DNA from: an uncultured Bacilli bacterium
GTDB taxonomy: Bacteria; Bacillota_I; Bacilli_A; RFN20; DUOF01
Length of the DNA stretch: 28,434 nt
NCBI GenBank assembly: GCA_934101685.1
Contig: CAKORZ010000009.1
Coordinates: 1-28,434 of the forward strand
Direction: 5' to 3'
Part shown: piece after piece, positions 23,757 through 28,434 of the stretch
How the letters are laid out: every line of letters starts with the position of its first letter
Position numbering within the stretch: position 1 is the first letter of the stretch
The notes under the pieces: model-generated
What the model saw: only the letters and a program-made list of their open reading frames with translations
Told to the model about the DNA's origin: nothing
The model's database searches: none
Translations under genes and position numbers: made by a program

Positions 23757-23782
23757 AATTGTGCAAAGAAAGTAGTGAAGAT

Positions 23783-24271
23783 ATGAATACGAGCAGATTT
23801 GATTTATATTTTGAAAATGGTAAATATGGACTAATTGATATTAAGACTAGAAAGGTTATTTTACATAGTAGCTATGATGTGAGTGACTTTGATGGAGAAG
23901 TGGTTACTTTGAAAAATGGTGATACTTTGAAGATAGATGATATTTTAAGTAATGTTGAATGGTTAGCTAGTAATAATAGATATATGATAGTGGAAAATGT
24001 TGTGTCTAGAAAAGTAGGAATATATGATGCTAAAAATGATGTTTTAAAGGTAAAATGTGTGTTTGATAAAATAGAATATCTTAATGATAAAAATGGATTT
24101 AGATGTTACTTAGATAAGCAAATTAAGGAATTAGACTATAAGAAATTATCTAGTATGAAGTTTAGTGGAAAGAAAAGTGAAATTATTATAGTTAATAATT
24201 TATCTTTATATTATAGTGAGCCATTTATGATAGATATGATAAATGGTAAAAGAACTACATTAAATCGTTAA
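23783..24271 (+). CDS. WG-repeat-like protein, unknown function
   Basis: A 162-residue soluble protein. The N-terminal LYFENGKYGLIDIKTRKVIL followed by SSYDVSDFDGEVVTL resembles one degenerate WG repeat (normally F-x-NGKWG-L-ID...YD); a second related unit may be KVGIYDAKNDVLKVKCVFDKIEYL. WG repeats form beta-rich binding modules. No signal peptide or catalytic motif is visible. ATG 23783 is chosen because the promoter's predicted start lies between it and the upstream TTG 23759; the ribosome site is weak (GTGAAG). Single-gene unit with a strong terminator. Confidence 0.6.
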   Translation: MNTSRFDLYFENGKYGLIDIKTRKVILHSSYDVSDFDGEVVTLKNGDTLKIDDILSNVEWLASNNRYMIVENVVSRKVGIYDAKNDVLKVKCVFDKIEYLNDKNGFRCYLDKQIKELDYKKLSSMKFSGKKSEIIIVNNLSLYYSEPFMIDMINGKRTTLNR

Positions 24272-24280
24272 ATGTTAATA

Positions 24281-24320
24281 AAAATAAGCTTTTTTATAAT
24301 AAAGAAGCTTATTTTATTTT
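24281..24320 (+). terminator. Terminator before ychF
   Basis: AAAATAAGCTT (24281-24291) and AAGCTTATTTT (24305-24315) form a perfect 11-bp outer stem, extended by inner pairs and ending in T-rich sequence; the A-rich 5' side may let it work on both strands. Confidence 0.82.
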
Positions 24321-24335
24321 AATATATTTTTTTGA

Positions 24336-24344
24336 TGTTATAAT
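24336..24344 (+). promoter_or_regulatory. Extended -10 promoter of ychF
   Basis: TGTTATAAT, identical to the extended -10 of the metalloprotease gene, 18 nt before ATG 24363. No clear -35 is seen. Confidence 0.6.
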
Positions 24345-24362
24345 TTAAAAGAGGTGTTATTT

Positions 24363-25466
24363 ATGAGTTTAAAAGCAGGTATTATAGGCCTTCCAAATGT
24401 TGGTAAATCGACTTTATTTAATGCGATTACTTCTTCAAATGTAGAAGCTAGTAACTATCCATTTGCTACGATTAATCCAAATACTGGAGTAGTAGAAGTT
24501 AAAGATGTTAGAATTGATAATATGATTCCTATTTATAATCCTAAAAGAGTTGTTAGAGCAACTTTTGAATTTTGTGATATAGCAGGATTAGTAAAGGGAG
24601 CAAGTAAAGGCGAAGGGCTAGGAAATAAATTCTTAGCTAATATTAGAGAAGTAGATGCTTTATGTCATGTAGTTAGATGTTTTGAAAGTAATGAAATAGT
24701 GCATGTAGAAGGTAGCGTTAATGCTTTAAGAGATGTTGAAATTATAAATTTAGAGCTTGTGTTTGCTGATTTAGATGTAGTAGAAAAAAGATTAGCTAAA
24801 ATAGAGAAAAAAGCACAAACTAGTAAAGATAAGGATGCTGTATTTGAAGTTAATTTATTAAATAAGTTTATTAAGGTGCTTAGTGATGGAAAAAGAGCTA
24901 GTGTAGTGGAACTAAGTGATGAAGAACGTTTACTTGCTAAAAGTTTTAATTTATTAACTTTGAAGCCTTTAATTTATGTAGCAAACTTAAGCGAAAGTGA
25001 GGTTAAAGATCCTACAAGTAATAAGAATTATAATGATTTATGTAAACTAGCTAAGGAGGAGAATACAATTGTTATTCCTATTAGTGCTCAAGTAGAGGCT
25101 GATTTAGCAAGTTTAGAGGAAGATGAAAAGAAAATGTTTTTAGAAGAGTTAGGTGTTGAGTATTCAGGGCTTGAAATGCTTACAAGAGCAACTTATTCTT
25201 TATTAGGACTTGAAACTTATTTTACTGCTGGAACTGATGAATTGAAAGCATGGACTTTTACAAAAGGAATGAAGGCTCCAGAATGTGCAGGTATTATTCA
25301 TAGTGATTTTGAAAGAGGCTTTATTAAAGCTGAAGTTTATACTTATGATGATATAATGGAATATAAGAGTGAATTAAAAGTTAAAGAAAATGGAAAACTA
25401 AGAATTGAAGGAAAAGATTATATTGTTAAAGATGGCGATATAATGTATTTCAGATTTAATGTATAG
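24363..25466 (+). CDS. ychF: Redox-regulated ATPase/GTPase YchF
   Basis: The 367-residue protein belongs to the Obg-related YchF/OLA1 family: ribosome-associated P-loop NTPases that prefer ATP. MSLKAGIIGLPNVGKSTLFN holds the P-loop (9-17); NYPFATI and the switch segment DIAGLVKGASKGEGLGN (72-88) follow, with Leu instead of the usual catalytic Gln. The G4 position reads NLSE instead of NKxD, the change tied to ATP use. A coiled-coil insertion and a C-terminal TGS domain complete it. ATG 24363 lies 6 nt after GAGGTG (24351-24356); the in-frame GTG 24354 is within that site. A patatin gene follows after 12 nt. Confidence 0.96.
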   Translation: MSLKAGIIGLPNVGKSTLFNAITSSNVEASNYPFATINPNTGVVEVKDVRIDNMIPIYNPKRVVRATFEFCDIAGLVKGASKGEGLGNKFLANIREVDALCHVVRCFESNEIVHVEGSVNALRDVEIINLELVFADLDVVEKRLAKIEKKAQTSKDKDAVFEVNLLNKFIKVLSDGKRASVVELSDEERLLAKSFNLLTLKPLIYVANLSESEVKDPTSNKNYNDLCKLAKEENTIVIPISAQVEADLASLEEDEKKMFLEELGVEYSGLEMLTRATYSLLGLETYFTAGTDELKAWTFTKGMKAPECAGIIHSDFERGFIKAEVYTYDDIMEYKSELKVKENGKLRIEGKDYIVKDGDIMYFRFNV

Positions 25467-25478
25467 GAGAAATTAAAA

Positions 25479-26366
25479 TTGAAAAAGAAACAAAAAATAG
25501 GCCTTGTTTTAGGTGGAGGAGGAGGCAAGGGAGCTTATCAAATTGGTGTTTGGAAAGCTTTACGAGAATATAAAATAGAAAAATATATTACTTATGTAAG
25601 TGGAACTTCTATTGGATCTTTGAATTCACTTTTGTTTCTTACTGGAGATTTAGATAATGCAATTAATGTATGGGGAAATGTTACTAAACAAGTTGCGTTA
25701 ACAAAAAAAAGTTTTAAGGAAGTTCTTACTAAAAAGAGTTTATTTTCTAGAGAAGGCTTTATAAAGCTAGCGGAGGAAAATGTTGATTTTGATAAAGTTA
25801 GTAATTCCAAAATTAAAGCATATGTTACTGCGACTCCTATTAGCAAGGGTGTTGTTAATGCGCCTACTAATTTTTGTTTGAATGGAAGAAGTAAAGAAGA
25901 AATTCTAAAGATAGTGCTAGCAAGTTCTGCTATTCCGGTTGTTTTTGAACCTGTTGTTATTAACGGGATAAAATATAGAGATGGATATATGGTTGATAAT
26001 AACCCTGTTAGGGTTTTAAAGGAAAAAGGTTGTAAACTTATTTTTGTTGTGCCTTTAAAGGAATTTTCAATTGCGTATGAATGCGCAGATGAGAATACTA
26101 CTATTATTGATTTTGTTTCACCATATAATGATTATGGTATTATAGATGGAACTTTGGATTTTATTGGTGATAGAGCTAAAATGAGAATGAATCATGGATA
26201 TGAAGTAGCTAAGCAATTAATTGAAGAGGTTATTAATGAGGGAGTAATTGCGATTACTTGGAAACAAAAAATTAAAATGTTTTTTAAAAAATTTAAAAAA
26301 AGAAAAGAAAATAAGAAATATTATTATTCATTAACAAGAGAAACTATTTTGCATAAGCCAGAATAG
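25479..26366 (+). CDS. Patatin-like phospholipase (second copy, different subfamily)
   Basis: A 295-residue predicted lipid acyl hydrolase, more like the RssA group: oxyanion loop GGGGGKGAYQIGV (12-24), nucleophile Ser44 in the canonical GTSIG, and dyad Asp in RDGYMVDNNPV. It has no signal peptide; a very basic segment KKFKKRKENKK near the C-terminus could bind membranes. It differs clearly from the patatin at 19667-20545 in both motif and length of the catalytic core, so it is not a recent duplicate. TTG 25479 is the start: TAGGAGA overlaps the ychF stop 8 nt upstream. Its own stop codon lies within the terminator stem. Confidence 0.88.
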   Translation: MKKKQKIGLVLGGGGGKGAYQIGVWKALREYKIEKYITYVSGTSIGSLNSLLFLTGDLDNAINVWGNVTKQVALTKKSFKEVLTKKSLFSREGFIKLAEENVDFDKVSNSKIKAYVTATPISKGVVNAPTNFCLNGRSKEEILKIVLASSAIPVVFEPVVINGIKYRDGYMVDNNPVRVLKEKGCKLIFVVPLKEFSIAYECADENTTIIDFVSPYNDYGIIDGTLDFIGDRAKMRMNHGYEVAKQLIEEVINEGVIAITWKQKIKMFFKKFKKRKENKKYYYSLTRETILHKPE

Positions 26367-26373
26367 TTTTTTT
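26341..26373 (+). terminator. Terminator overlapping the end of the second patatin gene
   Basis: AAACTATT (26341-26348) pairs with AATAGTTT (26362-26369), then T-rich sequence to 26373. The TAG stop (26364-26366) is in the 3' arm. Confidence 0.72.
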
Positions 26374-26411
26374 GTAGTTAGTATGAAATTTTAGCAAAAA
26401 GTATTAAAAAC

Positions 26412-26453
26412 TTGAAAAAAATTTTTTTATCGACTAAAATGGAATTATATTCC
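26412..26453 (+). promoter_or_regulatory. Promoter and possible operator of the AAA/DUF4143 gene
   Basis: TTGAAA (26412-26417), 17 bp, TAAAAT (26435-26440). The inverted repeat GGAAT-TAT-ATTCC (26441-26453) directly follows the -10 and spans the predicted start point, a position where a repressor would block transcription. Confidence 0.65.
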
Positions 26454-26470
26454 GGAAAGGTCGAGATTTT

Positions 26471-27712
26471 ATGTATATTAAAAGAATGATAGAAAAAACA
26501 ATAAAGAAATTATCTTATGAGTTTCCAGTTATTGTTTTGACTGGTGCTAGACAAGTTGGAAAATCTACGATGTTACAAATGATTAAAGAAAAAGAAATGA
26601 ATTATGTTACATTAGATGATTTTGATGCGAGAAATTTAGCAATAAATGATCCTAAATATTTTTTGGAACAATATTCATTTCCACTATTAATTGATGAAAT
26701 TCAATATGCTCCAAATTTATTACCATATATTAAAATTATTGCTGATGAAGAAAAATTGAATTCATTAAAAAACAATAAACCTATTAAACCTTTATTTTGG
26801 TTAACTGGATCACAACAATTTAAGGTTATGAGAGATGTTAGTGAATCACTTGCTGGAAGAGCAGGTGTTTTGAACCTATACTCTCTTTCTTTGAGTGAAA
26901 TAAATAAAAGCAATGATTCCTTATTTTTGCCAAAATTAGAAAATTTAAAATCAAAGTCTATAAGTATTAAAGAAGATGTTAATAGCATATTTAAGAGAAT
27001 ATTTAATGGTGGAATGCCTAGTGTAGTTACTGATTCTACTAGTAGAAATAGTTATTTTTCTTCCTATATTAATACATATATTGAAAGAGATGTTAAACAA
27101 CTATTAAATGTTGGAAAATCAATTGAATTTTATAATTTTATGCAGTATATAGCTGTTAGAACAGGCCAAGAATTGAATTATACAACATTAGCAAAAGAAA
27201 TTGGAATAGATTCTAAAACTATAAAAACTTGGGTTAGTATTTTAGAATCTTCTGGTATTATTTATTTGCTTCAACCATATTACTCAAATGTCTCTAATAG
27301 AATTATAAAATCTCCTAAATTATACTTTATGGACACAGGCTTATGTAGTTATCTTGCAAAGTACCCAAATGCAGAAACTTTAGAAACAGGAGCTTTGAGT
27401 GGAGCTATTTTTGAAACGTTTGTAGTTAGCGAAATTATTAAAAATTTTACAAGCCATGGTATAGATCCTAAAATGTGTTTGTATTATTACCGTGATAAAG
27501 ATCAAAAAGAAATAGATTTAATTTATGTTGAGGGTGATAACTTATATCCAATTGAAATAAAAAAAGGAGTTAGTCCTGCTAATCCTGATAAGAATTTTTC
27601 TGCTTTAAATAAATATTCTAATAATGTTTATACAGGGATAGTAATATGCATGTCAAAGAAATTACAACCTATTAATAAGAATTGTTGGCTTTGCCCAGTG
27701 GAATATATTTAA
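26471..27712 (+). CDS. AAA-family ATPase with DUF4143 C-terminal domain
   Basis: A 413-residue protein of the AAA_14/DUF4143 type. The ATPase half has Walker A GARQVGKST (25-33), Walker B LLIDEIQ (72-78) and a sensor-like LTGSQQF (111-117). The C-terminal half contains a winged-helix-like part (LNYTTLAKEIGIDSKTIKTW) and a nuclease-fold-like pattern EIDLIY...PIEIKKG, resembling the D-ExK core of PD-(D/E)XK proteins. The family is common, often multi-copy, in gut bacteria and archaea; its function is unknown. No toxin or antitoxin partner is adjacent. ATG 26471 follows AAAGGTCGAG. Probably an accessory gene between housekeeping genes. Confidence 0.88.
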   Translation: MYIKRMIEKTIKKLSYEFPVIVLTGARQVGKSTMLQMIKEKEMNYVTLDDFDARNLAINDPKYFLEQYSFPLLIDEIQYAPNLLPYIKIIADEEKLNSLKNNKPIKPLFWLTGSQQFKVMRDVSESLAGRAGVLNLYSLSLSEINKSNDSLFLPKLENLKSKSISIKEDVNSIFKRIFNGGMPSVVTDSTSRNSYFSSYINTYIERDVKQLLNVGKSIEFYNFMQYIAVRTGQELNYTTLAKEIGIDSKTIKTWVSILESSGIIYLLQPYYSNVSNRIIKSPKLYFMDTGLCSYLAKYPNAETLETGALSGAIFETFVVSEIIKNFTSHGIDPKMCLYYYRDKDQKEIDLIYVEGDNLYPIEIKKGVSPANPDKNFSALNKYSNNVYTGIVICMSKKLQPINKNCWLCPVEYI

Positions 27713-27774
27713 TAATTTATATAAAAAGGAAATAGTTTTAAGTGTTAGATAATATATTTTTATGAGGGATAATA

Positions 27775-28434
27775 ATGGAAAAATTTATAACTTTATTAAA
27801 ATATATTATTTTAAGTATAGTACAAGGAGTGGGGGAAATACTTCCTATATCTTCAAGTGGGCATTTACTTCTTATTAGTAAATTATTTAAGATAGAGACT
27901 AGAGGTATGGGGTTAGAACTTATTCTTCATTTAGCATCTTTATTAGCATTATTTATTTTTTATAAAAAAATAATTTTTAAATTAATTAAAGGTAATTATG
28001 AGTATATTTTTAAAAGAAATAAAGAGTATGTTAAAGAATATAAATTTATGATAGGAATGATAATAACTCTTATTCCTACTTGTTTAGTAGGATATTTTCT
28101 TAATGATTATTTGGAGTATTTTATTAGTTATAGTATTTTAGTGGGCATTTTTCTTGTTTTAAATGGTTTGAATTTGTATTTAGTTAATAATAAGAGTGGT
28201 AATAAAAATATAGAAGATTTGAAAATAAAATCTTTTGTTAAAATTGGTATTGGGCAGTGTTTAGGTTTACTTCCAGGATTTTCTAGAAGTGGGTCTTGCT
28301 TGTCTATGTGTTATAGAGAGAAATTAAATAAAGAGGATAGTGAAAAATTTACATTCATGTTGCTTTTTCCACTTGTAATAGGTTCAATTATACTCAATAT
28401 AAAAGACTTTAATTTTATAAAGGAAGAGGTAGTT
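27775..28434 (+). CDS. uppP: Undecaprenyl-diphosphatase (partial, 3' end outside window)
   Basis: UppP/BacA removes one phosphate from undecaprenyl diphosphate, recycling the lipid carrier for peptidoglycan; it can confer bacitracin tolerance. The 220 codons present include both active-site regions: Glu21 with PISSSGH ending in His30 (residues 21-30), and LPGFSRSGS with Arg171. Helices fit the BacA membrane fold. The usual TE before the first motif is GE here. GAGGGAT (27764-27770) precedes ATG 27775. The reading frame is open to the end of the window. Confidence 0.95.
   Translation, partial: MEKFITLLKYIILSIVQGVGEILPISSSGHLLLISKLFKIETRGMGLELILHLASLLALFIFYKKIIFKLIKGNYEYIFKRNKEYVKEYKFMIGMIITLIPTCLVGYFLNDYLEYFISYSILVGIFLVLNGLNLYLVNNKSGNKNIEDLKIKSFVKIGIGQCLGLLPGFSRSGSCLSMCYREKLNKEDSEKFTFMLLFPLVIGSIILNIKDFNFIKEEVV

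Noticed and set aside
19667..26366. The two patatin genes as a recent duplication
   Set aside because: Their nucleophile motifs (AVSAG versus GTSIG), oxyanion loops and C-terminal regions differ throughout; they belong to different subfamilies.
26471..27712. The AAA/DUF4143 gene as part of a defence or toxin-antitoxin system
   Set aside because: No partner gene is adjacent; neighbours are a patatin and uppP, and the family is common outside defence loci.
1..28434. Mycoplasma-type genetic code (TGA as Trp), suggested by the low G+C
   Set aside because: TGA ends the DedA gene and the 61-residue gene exactly where the next starts or ribosome sites lie, and conserved tryptophans are coded by TGG.

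Overview
The window is a strongly A+T-rich stretch of chromosome from a walled, low-GC Gram-positive bacterium. Most likely it is an uncultivated Bacilli-type Firmicute related to the lineages from which Mollicutes arose; this placement is an inference from gene content and order and was not tested phylogenetically. The gene order rplM-rpsI-cwlD and the run gap-pgk-tpiA-gpmI-eno are typical of Firmicutes. CwlD and UppP imply peptidoglycan. TGA acts as a stop codon (15759-16373 and 16374-16559) and tryptophan is read from TGG, so the code is the standard bacterial one, not the Mycoplasma code. No tRNA, rRNA, CRISPR array, prophage or insertion sequence is visible.

Layout. 1-185: end of tuf and its terminator. 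202-1440: a membrane protein whose best start is followed at codon 4 by a stop codon, then a nicotinamidase. 1450-2490: L13 leader, rplM, rpsI. 2535-5534: cell-wall amidase CwlD, a BaiN/HI0933-type flavoprotein and a flippase-like membrane protein, which converges on and overlaps clpP (minus strand). 6182-8046: a large Sel1-repeat protein with its own promoter and terminator. 8073-14170: a five-gene lower-glycolysis operon, whose terminator lies inside the 3' end of a convergent gene for a secreted Ig-like-repeat protein (14076-15653, minus). 15759-18800: DedA membrane protein, a 61-residue protein of unknown function, a lipoprotein, and a second lipoprotein with a zinc-protease motif. 18873-19625: LemA, followed by two tandem terminators. 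19667-22159: patatin phospholipase, glycerophosphodiesterase and diacylglycerol-kinase-family lipid kinase in one tight operon. 22164-28434: a RelA/SpoT homologue with an intact hydrolase site but a degraded synthetase site, a WG-repeat-like protein, ychF with a second patatin, an AAA/DUF4143 ATPase, and the start of uppP.

The genes are mostly housekeeping: translation, glycolysis from glyceraldehyde-3-phosphate to phosphoenolpyruvate, envelope building, lipid turnover and proteolysis. The two points most worth following are the apparently hydrolase-only, C-terminally short RelA/SpoT protein and the patatin/GDPD/lipid-kinase operon, which could form a phospholipid recycling route. Promoters are notably regular: near-consensus hexamers, usually with a 17-bp spacer, and often only 17-30 nt between the -10 box and the start codon. 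The rplM leader and, if its distal promoter is used, the lemA leader are the long exceptions.
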